Part shown: positions 9,601 to 18,400 of the stretch, in pieces
How positions within the stretch are numbered: position 1 is the stretch's first letter
How the letters are laid out: the number at the start of each line of letters is the position of its first letter
NCBI GenBank assembly: GCA_016208495.1
Contig: JACQXX010000077.1
Span: forward strand, 33,833 to 97,832
Direction of reading: 5' to 3'
DNA length: 64,000 nt
DNA from: Acidobacteriota bacterium
GTDB lineage: Bacteria > Acidobacteriota > Blastocatellia > Chloracidobacteriales > Chloracidobacteriaceae
The notes under the pieces: generated by a model
What the model was told of the DNA's origin: nothing
Seen by the model: only the letters and a program-made list of their open reading frames with translations
Database searches by the model: none
Program-made: the position numbers and the translations under genes

Positions 9601-9816
9601 ACTGGCTTCATCTGAATCCGACAGAGCCGGTTGTCCTGTTGAATTGGCACTGCTTGCTGGCGAAGTTTGTCCAAATACACTGTGAACACATCCAATCGTT
9701 AGACAAAAAACGATGCTTAAAATAAATAGATTGTTTGATATAGGAATTTGAATCTTTGCCTTTCCATGAAAATCGGGAAAAGCAATTGGAACGTGTTGGG
9801 GGTGAAAATTTGACAT
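6646..9816 (-). CDS. Secreted TPR-CHAT protein (caspase-like peptidase)
   Basis: A 1056-residue protein. An N-terminal hydrophobic segment (LFILSIVFCLTIGCVHSVFG) looks like a Sec signal or anchor. About ten TPRs follow (roughly 60-460: EEARTLNEIGLLLDELGKKPEAL and so on), then a helical linker, then a C-terminal CHAT domain. The CHAT catalytic dyad is present: His in IHLATHG (near 910) and Cys in LSACETG (near 967), followed by GLTRGFMYAGAKRVIVSLW. CHAT domains are clan CD cysteine peptidases that usually act in proteolytic cascades. ATG 9816 (GGAAAAAGAG upstream) is preferred to 9843. It lies upstream of, and convergent to, the MFS gene; the S9 peptidase is on the same strand. Substrate unknown. 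Confidence 0.85.
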   Translation of the reverse strand: MSNFHPQHVPIAFPDFHGKAKIQIPISNNLFILSIVFCLTIGCVHSVFGQTSPASSANSTGQPALSDSDEASQKATKLVEEAKQILQERTRPNLERAVTLFQQALTLWQTAKNRAEEARTLNEIGLLLDELGKKPEALEVYGQALPIWRETDNDQGQAEVLANSGKVFDDIGQKQKAIENYELALPLFRKVGDKTGEAITINNLGKVYNNLGEKVKALEYYTQALEALQQLGELQTVAAVSINLGVMYRSVGEFQKSLESYNRALAILENTKGSRPKAFALDAKGYLFDALGDKEKAFEYYEDALGMWKAIGNKQGEGVTLAHIGNYYASQGFTAQALDYYKQSLALSEGAKDRKWIMFTLNFIGQALLKEQKAQEAVSYHEQALGIAREVRDVNLQAFSLNRLGIALLTQGNLEKAAESFQKALELSQQVGDRAEQSDSLFGLAKVNLRQGKQEDARTRLEQVISLVENTRAQLTQEFRTSYFGKSQPYYRLYIDVLMQLHKENPKVGYDRQAFQVSEQSRARSLLELLSESNVNIREGVDPKLVTRETELRQRLTGKFERLARLLTTQFTPEQEIAAKKEIDEVTAEYRQVQDQIRATSPRYAALTQPQTLNVEEIQDSLLDSKTVLVEYALAETRSYAWVITPTEFLSFELPKQSEIEALAEEVYQLLRRPTAELSDFLPDRKLVLSGSTLHVPKEKQNLKKYRDELSIVMTQDLEQLAGMVLQPLAGKLGRGRVLIVPDGALQYIPFGCLPVKKASRSRQTASRLLVAQNEIVMLPSASALSILRKETAGRVAQPVSVAIVADPVFDPRDERFQGKSVTDSQASAESVTLSAQKRIYNRILEREKETGKAEGAQGVVNLQIPRLPFTRVEADQISKLVGAKNSTRLVSFAANRQAITSGELSKYSYIHLATHGLIDADRPDLSALVFSLIDETGKPVDGYLRALDIYNLSLPAELVVLSACETGLGKQIKGEGMVGLTRGFMYAGAKRVIVSLWSVNDEATASLMTSFYRKMINQKQSPAAALRAAQLEMLKNPKWKAPFYWAPFMIQGEFR

Positions 9817-9856
9817 CTCTTTTTCCTTTCCAAATTCACGCACTCCAAAAAGGAAA

Positions 9857-9891
9857 CGAGGAGCAAATCCCAGTTCGAAATTTGCTCCTCG
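9857..9891 (-). terminator. Rho-independent terminator after the S9 peptidase
   Basis: Perfect 12-bp arms cgaggagcaaat (9857-9868) and atttgctcctcg (9880-9891) with an 11-nt loop. Read on the minus strand they are followed by tttcctttttgg, so they fit termination just downstream of the peptidase stop codon. Confidence 0.75.
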
Positions 9892-9898
9892 ATGTTGG

Positions 9899-11956
9899 TT
9901 ACGGTTTCAGGTAGGTTGCAAACCATTCGTGGACGTTTTTGTACCAGAATCGGCTGTTGGCTGGTTTTAAAATCCAGTGGCCTTCATCCGGATAGACGAC
10001 CAGCTTTGATGGAACCCCCTGGCGTTGGAGCGCGGTAAACAACTGCATTCCCTGGTCAATCGGCACGCGATAGTCAAGTTCGCCGTGGATAACCAGTGTC
10101 GGGGTCTTAAAGTTTTTGGCTGATTTGTGCGGCGACCATTTTTCGAACAGTTCCGGATTGTCCCACGGGTTGCCGTTAAATTCCCATTCGGCAAACCAGA
10201 GTTCTTCGGTCACGCCATACATGCTTTCGAGGTTATAGACGCCAGCGTGCGACACCAGCGCTTTGAAGCGGTTTGAATGACCCAGCAACCAGTTGACCAT
10301 ATAGCCGCCGTAGCTTCCGCCAGCCGCGCCCATCCGGTCAGGATCAACAGAGCCCTGTTTGATGGCCGCATCAATCGCGCCATTGATGTCTGTAACAACT
10401 TTACCACCCCAATCCTTGCTGATTTCATTGGTGAATTGCTGGCCGTAACCGGTTGAACCACGTGGGTTAATCGCGACCACAACGTAGCCGGGCGCAGCAA
10501 ACAATTGCGGATTCCAGCGGTAGCTCCAGCCGTTGTTCCAGGCGCCTTGCGGTCCGCCGTGAATCAGGAAAATCGTCGGGTATTTCTTTCCCTCACGAAA
10601 CTTCGGCGGTTTGACCACCCAGGAGTGGACTTTCGCACCACCGTCACCTTCCGACCAGAGTTCTTCGACCTTGCCGAAGTCAATTTCGGCCAGGGCTTCG
10701 TCATTAAAGCTGGTCAGTTTCTTTGGCTGGCCGCTGCCATCCGCACTCAGGCTGTAGATTTCTGACGGGCTGGTCAGCGTGTTGTGGGTGAAATAGACCG
10801 TTTTTCCGTCATTCGAAATGTTGAATTCATGGTTTGAGCCCTTGGAAAACACCGGTTTGGCGTCATTTCCCTTCACCGACACCACATAAATCGGGCCCTG
10901 GCCTTTTTCTTCGCAGCCAAAGTAGATTTTTGAACTGTCAGGTGACCAGTTGATTTCATCAACCGAAAGGTCCAGGGTCTCAGTCAACATTCGTGCCTGT
11001 TTCGTGGTCCGGTCATAGAGCACTAGATTGCGTTTGTCGGCTTCAAACTTGGGTGTCGCCTGTGACAGCCAGGCCAGGTATTTTCCGTCTGGCGAGTAGC
11101 GCGGGTTAATGTCTGAACCTTTGCTGGTTGAAATGCGCTTTGGTTCGCCACCAGTGACCGGCACCACGAAGATGTCGTTGTTGGTGCTCCAGGCTTCTTC
11201 ACGGCCATCAGTGTTGCGGGCAAAGGCAAGTTCTTTGCCATCGGCTGAAAAGGCATAGTCGGCGCCGCCGATGCTAAACGGTGGTGAATCAAAATCGCCG
11301 GGCGTCACATCTTTGACCTGACCGGAATCAGCCGAAACCACAAAAATATGCGAGCGACGGCCTTCTTTCCAGCTTGTCCAGTGCCGATAGAGCAACTGCG
11401 TGGCAGTTTTGGCTTTGACTTTGCTTTCTTCCGCCTCTTCATATTTCTTCTTGTTGCATTCGGCATCATTGAGCGGACAATCTGGATAAATCTCAGCCGT
11501 GAAGGCCATTGATTTTCCATCTGGTGACCAGATTAACCCGGAAACATCGGTGAAGAAATCGGTTACTTTGCGCGGCTCGCCGCCCTGCAGGCTGAGCATC
11601 CAGATTTGGGATGAACCGCCACGGGTTGAGACAAACGCGATAGACTGGCTATCAGGTGACCAGCAGGGTTCGCTGTCAGCTTTTTCGAATGTTGTTAATT
11701 GGCGTGCCGGACCGCCACCCGCCGGCATAATCCAGATATCCGAATTTGAACTTTGGGATTTTCGGTCAATGGCTGAAACCGAAAATGCCAGCCACTTCCC
11801 ATCGGGGGACAGGGCCGGGCTGCCGACGCGCTTGAGGCGCAACATATCGCCAAACTCCATTGGTCGCTGCTTTTGCGCCAGTGCAGTTCCTGTGCTCAAA
11901 ACAACAGCCAGGCTCAGGCCAAAGGCTGTCACGAGCATTTTGACGCCACGAAACAT
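9899..11956 (-). CDS. S9 family peptidase (prolyl oligopeptidase/acylaminoacyl-peptidase type), exported
   Basis: The 685-residue protein starts with a Sec signal peptide (VTAFGLSLAVVLSTGTALA, then Q). Residues about 35-400 form a WD40-like/PD40 propeller (repeats such as SPDGKWLAFSVS and SPDSQSIAFVST). The alpha/beta-hydrolase domain follows with the catalytic triad in place: Ser in GGSYGGYMVNW (near 548), Asp in HGELDYRVP (near 630) and His in DEGHWIL (near 660). Such periplasmic enzymes trim peptides, often after Pro or from blocked N-termini. The start ATG has an excellent AGGAGG about 6 nt upstream. A strong terminator follows the stop. Confidence 0.93.
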   Translation of the reverse strand: MFRGVKMLVTAFGLSLAVVLSTGTALAQKQRPMEFGDMLRLKRVGSPALSPDGKWLAFSVSAIDRKSQSSNSDIWIMPAGGGPARQLTTFEKADSEPCWSPDSQSIAFVSTRGGSSQIWMLSLQGGEPRKVTDFFTDVSGLIWSPDGKSMAFTAEIYPDCPLNDAECNKKKYEEAEESKVKAKTATQLLYRHWTSWKEGRRSHIFVVSADSGQVKDVTPGDFDSPPFSIGGADYAFSADGKELAFARNTDGREEAWSTNNDIFVVPVTGGEPKRISTSKGSDINPRYSPDGKYLAWLSQATPKFEADKRNLVLYDRTTKQARMLTETLDLSVDEINWSPDSSKIYFGCEEKGQGPIYVVSVKGNDAKPVFSKGSNHEFNISNDGKTVYFTHNTLTSPSEIYSLSADGSGQPKKLTSFNDEALAEIDFGKVEELWSEGDGGAKVHSWVVKPPKFREGKKYPTIFLIHGGPQGAWNNGWSYRWNPQLFAAPGYVVVAINPRGSTGYGQQFTNEISKDWGGKVVTDINGAIDAAIKQGSVDPDRMGAAGGSYGGYMVNWLLGHSNRFKALVSHAGVYNLESMYGVTEELWFAEWEFNGNPWDNPELFEKWSPHKSAKNFKTPTLVIHGELDYRVPIDQGMQLFTALQRQGVPSKLVVYPDEGHWILKPANSRFWYKNVHEWFATYLKP

Positions 11957-11980
11957 AGAATTCCTCCTGAAAAAAGATTG

Positions 11981-12004
11981 TGGTCAGTAGTCAGTAGTCA
12001 GTAG
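11981..12004. repeat. Heptamer array gtcagta interrupted by a TIR element
   Basis: Three copies of gtcagta (agtcagtagtcagtag). The array appears to resume at about 12281-12296 (tcagtcgtcagtagtc), after the TIR element at 12005-12279, which suggests insertion of that element into a pre-existing heptamer array. Confidence 0.75.
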
Positions 12005-12279
12005 TGCCAGTTAAGAGTTGAAGCCGTTTTGGTTCTCAGCCCACGAAGTGGGCGCCGGCTCGTAGCCCAGGGCGAGTCTTCGAGCCCTGGGAATTCGGGT
12101 CATTTCCCTCCTTTTCCCCGCCCGGCCAGCCGCCGTAGGCGGCGGCTGGCCGGGCGGGGGCAATCTGGAACTGACCCGCATCCGGTGGTGGCGCGCCCAA
12201 AGCGACGCTGACCACCGGCTCACCTGGCTCCATCCCAACGGGGATGAGGACCAACCACCACTTCAACCCTTAACTGGCA
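12005..12279. mobile_element. TIR element, long form (R1 copy 1), MITE-like
   Basis: The ends are tgccagttaagagttgaag (12005-12023) and its near-perfect reverse complement (12261-12279; 18 of 19 match). The interior holds nested palindromes: an 8-bp stem cccagggc/gccctggg, a perfect 19-bp stem (arms 12116-12134 and 12141-12159) of very GC-rich sequence, and CCGGTGGT/ACCACCGG arms (12182-12189 and 12211-12218) around cccaaagcg. There is no transposase ORF. Flanks tcagtag and tcagtcg may be a 7-nt target duplication. Shorter relatives lie at 38667 and 45325. Confidence 0.7.
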
Positions 12280-12636
12280 TCAGTCGTCAGTAGTCAAATG
12301 TTGGGATTTTGAAGGTCTGCCAGGTGGATTTGGTTCTATTTGAGTTATTTAGGAACAATGCTTTTCAAGAAATCCACGGATTCAGCTATCCGGGTTTTGG
12401 CTACTGACGACTGACGACTGACTTAGAAGAGCTAAAGTACAGGGTGGCAAGGGCTTCTGGCAAGTCGAATCCGGGTTTGCCGCTGGCAGCTAGTGGAAAA
12501 CCGGGCGACGAGGCCGACATCGCACCAAACCGGCAGTGTTTTTCCAGATATTTTCCGAATAGAAATTATGACCTAACCCTTTCAAAAACAGAGAGTTCAA
12601 TACTTCATGCTTTATGCTTCATACTTCATAATTGGT
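12280..12636. other. Spacer without a gene; short repeats only
   Basis: This stretch holds remnants of gtcagta/tgacgac repeats (12281-12300 and 12403-12421) and a run of related units near 12599-12631 (tacttcatgctttatgcttc and similar). A 131-codon frame across it is low-complexity and overlaps the next gene, so no gene is called. Confidence 0.6.
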
Positions 12637-12665
12637 ATGACAACCAGTGCGGGCTGATGTATAGT
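12637..12665 (+). promoter_or_regulatory. Predicted sigma70-type promoter for the Fe-S oxidoreductase gene
   Basis: ATGACA (12637-12642, 5 of 6 to TTGACA), a 17-bp spacer and TATAGT (12660-12665, 5 of 6 to TATAAT). The predicted transcript would start near 12672, giving a leader of about 165 nt. Consensus-based only. Confidence 0.5.
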
Positions 12666-12835
12666 TGCGCCGCGTTTCAAAAACTCTCCGACAGTTTCAA
12701 TTCCGGAAAAAAATCAAATAGTGCCCCTGGAAGAGCAGTGGTGGTTTATAGTAGGATGAATGAACCATCATTCAGCTACCAAAGAACCTACAAAATCCAA
12801 TCCAATCCAATTCGAGAAGGGACGGAGTACCCCGC

Positions 12836-14935
12836 ATGACTGCAGGAAACTTCATTTTCATTGCTGTTTTTCTCGCTTCAGTTGGTCTGTTTCTATTCAA
12901 CAGTCGCAAAATCTTTGAGATTCTACAACTTGGCAAACCTGAGCCTGGTAATCGTCTTGATAACACGGGCGAGCGCATCAAAAATATGCTCAGCATCGCC
13001 ATCGCTCAACAGAAAATTTTGCGCGATCCGCTGGCCGGATTTTTGCACTTGCTGATTTTCTGGGGCTTTATGGTTCTGACCATTGGCACCATCGAGGCTA
13101 TCCTTGAAGGATTTTATAGTCGGTTTTCCTATCGGCTGGTTTTGGGCAACGACCTGTTTTATGTGCTGACCTGGCTCCAGGAAGTATTTGGCGGTTGCGT
13201 GCTGCTGGCATCCGTTTTGTTGCTTGCTCGACGGTATGTGGCTCCACCAAAACGATTTAGTGGTGTTGAAATGAAGCCGGACAGCCGGATGGACGCCACC
13301 ATCGTGCTTCTGATGATCATTACCTTGATGGTCTCGATGTTTCTGGCCAACTCGTTTGCTCCAACGGAAGAAAAACGCATCACCCGCGATATTTCGGGGC
13401 GCACGGTTTCGCAACAACTGGCTAAAGTCATTGAGCCGAAAATGTCACCCAGCACGACTCACATTCTGTTTGAAGCTTCGTGGTGGGTGCATATTTTCAC
13501 GGTGTTCGGCTTTTTGAATTATCTCCCCTTCTCAAAGCACCTTCACGTGCTGACCTCAGTCCCCAATGTGTTCTTCACCTCGCTCAAATCACGTGGCACG
13601 CTGAAGAAAATGGACTTTGAAGCGATGGAAGCCGAAGAAGAACCGGTCTTTGGTGCTTCTGACATTGAACATTTCACCTGGAAACAACTTTTCGACAGCC
13701 TGACCTGCACCGAATGCGGGCGCTGCACCTCGGTGTGCCCGGCCAATTTGACCGGCAAGCCCCTTTCACCGCGCAAAATCATGATGGATATCCGCGACCG
13801 GTTGATGGAAAAGGGCCCGATTCTGGTTGATCTGAAAAAAGCGGGCGGGGCATCGGCTGAAAATGGGAATGGCGAGTCCAAAAATGGACATTCCGCCAAA
13901 GATATCCTGGCTGAAAAACTCATCAGCGAAAAATTTATCACCCCTGAAGAACTCTGGTCCTGCACGACCTGCCAGGCGTGTATGCAGGAATGTCCGGTCA
14001 ACATCGAGCACGTTCCAACCATTCTGGACATGCGCCGGAACCTGGTGATGAACGAAGCCGACTTCCCTGGGGAACTGCAAACCTTATTTAACAACCTCGA
14101 AAACAAATATTCGCCCTGGGCGTTTAGTCACGCCGCCCGGGCCGACTGGTCAGAGGGCCTGAACATCAAGACCATGGCCCAGGCCCAGAACGAAGATATT
14201 GAGGTTTTGTTTTGGATCGGATGCGCTGGTTCCTACGACGACCGCTACCGCAAGGTAGTCCAATCGGTGGCCCGACTCCTTCAGAAAGCCAATATCAAAT
14301 TTGCCATTCTGGGCAAAGAAGAAAAATGTACCGGTGACCCGGCCCGTCGCGCTGGAAACGAATATCTCGCCCAATCGCTGATTCAGGAAAACGTCGAGAC
14401 CATGAATGGCTACGGCGTGAAAAAAGTCCTGACTTCCTGCCCACATTGCTTTAACACCATCAAGAACGAGTATCCGGACTTTGGTGGCAACTATGAAGTC
14501 ATGCACCACAGCCAGTATCTTTCGGAACTGGTCAAGGCTGGCCGCATTACATTGACCCAAAAGATCGAAGCCACCGCCGTGTATCACGATTCATGTTATT
14601 TGGGCCGCTCCAACAACGTCTATGAAGCTCCGCGCCAGACACTGGTCCAGATCGGAGGCATGAAACTGGTTGAAATGGACCGCTCCCGCGATAAAGGAAT
14701 GTGCTGTGGCGCCGGCGGTGCCCGGATGTTTATGGAAGAAAATGTCGGTACCCGCGTCAACGTCGAGCGTGCCAAACAGGCGCTGGACACCAAACCGGAT
14801 GTTGTCGCTTCGGCCTGTCCATTCTGTATGACAATGCTCACCGATGGCGTCAAAGCCCATGAAAACACCCAGGTCAAAGTGTTTGACATCGCCGAACTGC
14901 TCGACCAGGCAGCCGGCGGGGAAAAGCGGGTTTAG
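12836..14935 (+). CDS. Membrane-bound heterodisulfide-reductase-like Fe-S oxidoreductase
   Basis: The 699-residue protein has an N-terminal membrane part with about five helices (NarI-like cytochrome b region; FIFIAVFLASVGLFLF, LLIFWGFMVLTIGTIE). Two 4Fe-4S motifs follow, CTECGRCTSVCP and CTTCQACMQECP, each closing with CP. The C-terminal third carries two cysteine-rich CCG domains (CPHCFNTIKNEYPDFGG and MCCGAGGARMFMEE, CPFCMTM). This layout is found in HdrD/GlpC-like quinone oxidoreductases, including those that take electrons from electron-transfer flavoprotein in beta-oxidation. ATG 12836 has GGAG about 8 nt upstream. No etf genes are adjacent, so the donor is uncertain. Confidence 0.88.
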   Translation: MTAGNFIFIAVFLASVGLFLFNSRKIFEILQLGKPEPGNRLDNTGERIKNMLSIAIAQQKILRDPLAGFLHLLIFWGFMVLTIGTIEAILEGFYSRFSYRLVLGNDLFYVLTWLQEVFGGCVLLASVLLLARRYVAPPKRFSGVEMKPDSRMDATIVLLMIITLMVSMFLANSFAPTEEKRITRDISGRTVSQQLAKVIEPKMSPSTTHILFEASWWVHIFTVFGFLNYLPFSKHLHVLTSVPNVFFTSLKSRGTLKKMDFEAMEAEEEPVFGASDIEHFTWKQLFDSLTCTECGRCTSVCPANLTGKPLSPRKIMMDIRDRLMEKGPILVDLKKAGGASAENGNGESKNGHSAKDILAEKLISEKFITPEELWSCTTCQACMQECPVNIEHVPTILDMRRNLVMNEADFPGELQTLFNNLENKYSPWAFSHAARADWSEGLNIKTMAQAQNEDIEVLFWIGCAGSYDDRYRKVVQSVARLLQKANIKFAILGKEEKCTGDPARRAGNEYLAQSLIQENVETMNGYGVKKVLTSCPHCFNTIKNEYPDFGGNYEVMHHSQYLSELVKAGRITLTQKIEATAVYHDSCYLGRSNNVYEAPRQTLVQIGGMKLVEMDRSRDKGMCCGAGGARMFMEENVGTRVNVERAKQALDTKPDVVASACPFCMTMLTDGVKAHENTQVKVFDIAELLDQAAGGEKRV

Positions 14936-15073
14936 CTTCGGGCGAAAGACATTGAGCTGAGGGCTTGGGGCTGAAAATAACGGGTTTCATACCCTGAGCC
15001 CGATTTTTCAGCCTTTCCCGTGTAGATTCTTGATTGCGCTCTGCAGGACAAGCCATGGAGTGAATTGGATTGA
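14936..15073. repeat. 'gggctgaag/cttcagccc' repeat block
   Basis: The start of a 534-bp gap holds repeated gagctgaggg, ggggctgaa, cctgagccc and tttcagcc units, the same text seen in many spacers of this window. No gene seen. Confidence 0.6.
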
Positions 15074-15289
15074 GCATCCCGAAGGGCTGCAGTTCGGATA
15101 GCCGGTGGTTGCGAGGTTTTGGGAGCTACCACCGGAAAAAGGTTCGCCCCCAACCTTCCCCCGCATCATCCGCGCCCCAAGGGGGCGCGGATGATGCGGG
15201 GGAAGAAAAATGGTAGTAGCCTGGAGGTCCGGTGGTAGGCCCAAAGCGGCCAACCGACCGGCTATCCGAACTGCAACGCTTCGCGGTGC
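15074..15289. mobile_element. Palindromic TIR element (R2) with a 23-bp perfect hairpin
   Basis: Inverted ends tgcagttcggatagccggt (15088-15106) and its exact complement (15257-15275) extend outward imperfectly to 15074 and 15289. Inside is a perfect 23-bp stem (15156-15178 with 15182-15204, loop aag), plus two CCGGTGGT modules: 15102-15135, and one opening at 15229. No ORF. It is related to the elements at 12005 and 54180 through the shared module, not through the ends. Confidence 0.75.
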
Positions 15290-15366
15290 AAAACCAAAAA
15301 CTGACACGTGAAAGAACGTCTTCAGCCCGATAGTCTTCAGCCCGTTTTCTTCAGCCCCAGATTTTC

Positions 15367-15405
15367 AAGAGGCAGCCAAAGATTGGCTGCCTCTTTTGTC
15401 TTTTT
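15367..15405 (+). terminator. Rho-independent terminator upstream of the SNF2 gene
   Basis: A perfect 11-bp stem aagaggcagcc/ggctgcctctt (15367-15377 and 15385-15395) with a 7-nt loop, followed by ttttgtcttttt. It sits 65 nt before the SNF2 ATG and 430 nt after the Fe-S gene, so it either ends the upstream transcript or attenuates the downstream one. Confidence 0.8.
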
Positions 15406-15469
15406 AGGTTAGAATGACCAGTTTGGATTTTAAAACCTTAATACCAGTCACACACCCAGGCACTTCATT

Positions 15470-18400
15470 ATGCAAATTAAACTTACGGAACTGTTTACCG
15501 TTTATTTTTCATTGCCAATCCGAACCCGAGGGGCGCAGTTCACCAGGAATCCCAACTTTGACTTTGACCTGATAGAAGAAAATTATTACGCTTCCGACAT
15601 CCAGGATGGCCGGGAAACCGAGACCGTTACCCTCAGGTTTGAAGTCAAAAAACCAACTGAACTCTCGGCCTTTGCCCGGTGTTCCTGCCCCAAGTTTCAA
15701 AAGGGCCCCTGTGCGCATTTGTGGGCCTTGATGATGGGCATTGATCAATCATTGCCAGTCACGCTTCAACAAAAAATTCGGACAGCATCACTCCGCCCAG
15801 ACTTCTTTGAAGATGATTTTGAAGACGACACCGAAGATGATGATTTTTTTGATGAGAATGAGGACCTGTTCTTCAATGAGACCAGCGACGCTGGTCTGGT
15901 TCGGGAACTTTCACAAAGGTTGGGGCTGTCTTCAGGTTCGAAACTGGCACACCAGAGCAAAAGTCGCTACCTTCCCCCGCCACCACCGACCTGGAAAGAC
16001 TATTTTGTACCGCTCAAGGAAATGATGGTCGCACGGGAGCAGGTCAATAAAACGCCAATCTGGCCTGAAAACTGGCAACTCCTGTATGTCCTTGATATTG
16101 AAACCATTAAATCAACTGGAATCATTGCCGTTGACTTGTATTATCAGGAGCGAAAGAAAAATGGCGATTGGGGCAAGGCCAAACAAACCCATTTGAAACG
16201 AGAACATTTCCTGGTCCATCCGAACCCACAAGACCGCCAGTTGCTGCTCACTCTGGCTGGGATGAATGCCCTGGGCAGCAACACCCTCTCCCTGAGCGGC
16301 CTCCAGGCATATCTGGGGCGGGAATCCTATAAACCACTTCAGTACTATATCGGTGGCCATGATCTGGAACGTGTCTTCCCTCTACTCTGTGCCACCAATC
16401 GGTTTTTTATCGTCCAGGAACCGAAAGGTGAGCGAAAATTTATTGGTCCGCTTACCTGGGATCCACATGAAAAACCCTGGGAGTTTCATCTTGGCCTCAA
16501 TCGAGTGACGAACAAGCCATCGGACTTTGAGACCCAGTTGCTGCTCAAACGTGAGGAAAAACAAATATCCCCGTCAGAAGTTCTTTTGCTTTTGAGCGAC
16601 GGCTATTTATTCACCCGCACCCAGGTGTCGAAATTTAATCATTATGGGGCCTTTCCGCTGGTTGCCCATCTGCGAGGAGAAGAACCCCTGGTGATTCCTG
16701 AGACCGAACTCGATGCGTTTCTCCAGGAAATGACTCAGCTTCCGTCAGCCCCGCCGCTCCAGCTTCCAGCATCACACCAGGTTCAAATCAGTCAAATGGA
16801 ACCGCTTCCGTTTCTCTCAATTCGACGAAACCACCCATCAGCCATCCTCAAGGGAGACCTGGAGTTTGTCTATGATCAACTCCGGTTTAAAGTGGATGAT
16901 GCCTCAGGCGGACACTATGACCCTCAAGCCAAACATTTTTACCGGCGGAATCGGACGGCTGAAAAACAAGCGGTGCAAGTTCTCGCCCAGCACCCTGGAG
17001 TTGAAGAGCACACCTTCCGCGACACCCACAAAGGCAAAAGCACCTCGTTTCAATTCCCTCCTCAAGAACTCCCCCGACTGGTCTCGAAACTGACGGCTCA
17101 GGGTTGGCGAGTGGAAGCCGAAGGAAAGTTGTACCGGACGCCAGGGCAGGTTTCAATCCAGGTCAAATCGGGCCTTGACTGGTTTGAATTGCAAGCCGAA
17201 GTTGATTTTGAAGGCCAGGTAGCCTCTCTGCCCAAACTCCTGGCGGCCCTTCGGCGTGGTGAACGGTTTGTGCAACTTGGCGATGGTTCGTTTGGGATGC
17301 TTCCCGAAGAATGGTTGACCAAATATGGGTTGTTGACCGGGGTTGGTCAGGCCGAAGGAGATACGATCAAATTTCGGCGGTCACAGGCCGGATTGCTCGA
17401 TGCGCTCCTCTCGGCCCAGCCTCAAATTGCCGTGGATGAACCATTTATCAAACTCCGCGATCAGATGCACCAGTTTGATAAGGTGGCGGCTCAACTCCCA
17501 CCGCCTGGATTTATCGGGGAACTTCGCCCTTATCAACAGGAAGGTCTTGGCTGGCTTCATTTTCTGGATCAGTTTGGGTTTGGCGGCTGTCTGGCTGACG
17601 ATATGGGACTGGGAAAAACCGTTCAGGTGCTCGCTTTTCTCCAGGCGGCCAAAGAACAAAAAGAAGCGGCCCCTGGTCGCCCGCGCCCATCACTGGTGGT
17701 GGTGCCAAAATCGCTCCTGTTTAACTGGACAGAAGAAGCCCGTCGGTTTACTCCGCAACTTCAGATACTCACGCATGTCGGCACCGGTCGTGACCAGGAA
17801 TTTGATTCATTTCAGGCATTTGACATCATTTTGACCACCTATGGCACCATGCTGCGTGATATTCTCAAACTCAAAGACATTCAGTTTGACTTTGTGATTT
17901 TGGATGAATCCCAGGCCATCAAAAACGCTTCAACCGAGACCTCCAAAGCCGCCAGGTTGCTCCAGGGACGGCGGCGGCTGGCGATGAGCGGAACACCGAT
18001 TGAAAACCACCTTGGTGAGTTTTGGAGTCTGTTTGAATTTTTGAACCCAGGGATTTTGGGCACGGCCTCGGTGTTTCAGCAACTCGTGGATGATCCCAAT
18101 TTGCGCCAGGTCGAGTCGCGCCAGCTACTGGCCAAAGCTGTTCGGCCATTTTTGCTTCGGCGCACCAAACAACAGGTGGCCAAAGATTTGCCGACCAAAA
18201 CCGAGCAAACCATCTATTGTGAAATGGAGCCCGAACAGCGCAAACACTATCTGGAACTGCGCGACTATTACCGGGCCACGTTGCTCGGACAAATCGGAAC
18301 CGAAGGCATTCAAAAAAACAAGCTGCAAATCCTCGAAGGGTTGCTCCGGTTGCGCCAGGCAGCCTGCCATCCAGGACTCATTGACTCCAAACAGACTTCC

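Noticed and set aside
6646..11956. CHAT protease and S9 peptidase as a defence system
   Set aside because: Both carry export signals and there is no nuclease, gasdermin or sensor partner next to them.
12444..12839. 131-codon ORF before the Fe-S gene
   Set aside because: Low complexity with repeated motifs, no ribosome-binding site, overlaps the next start; it looks like spacer DNA.
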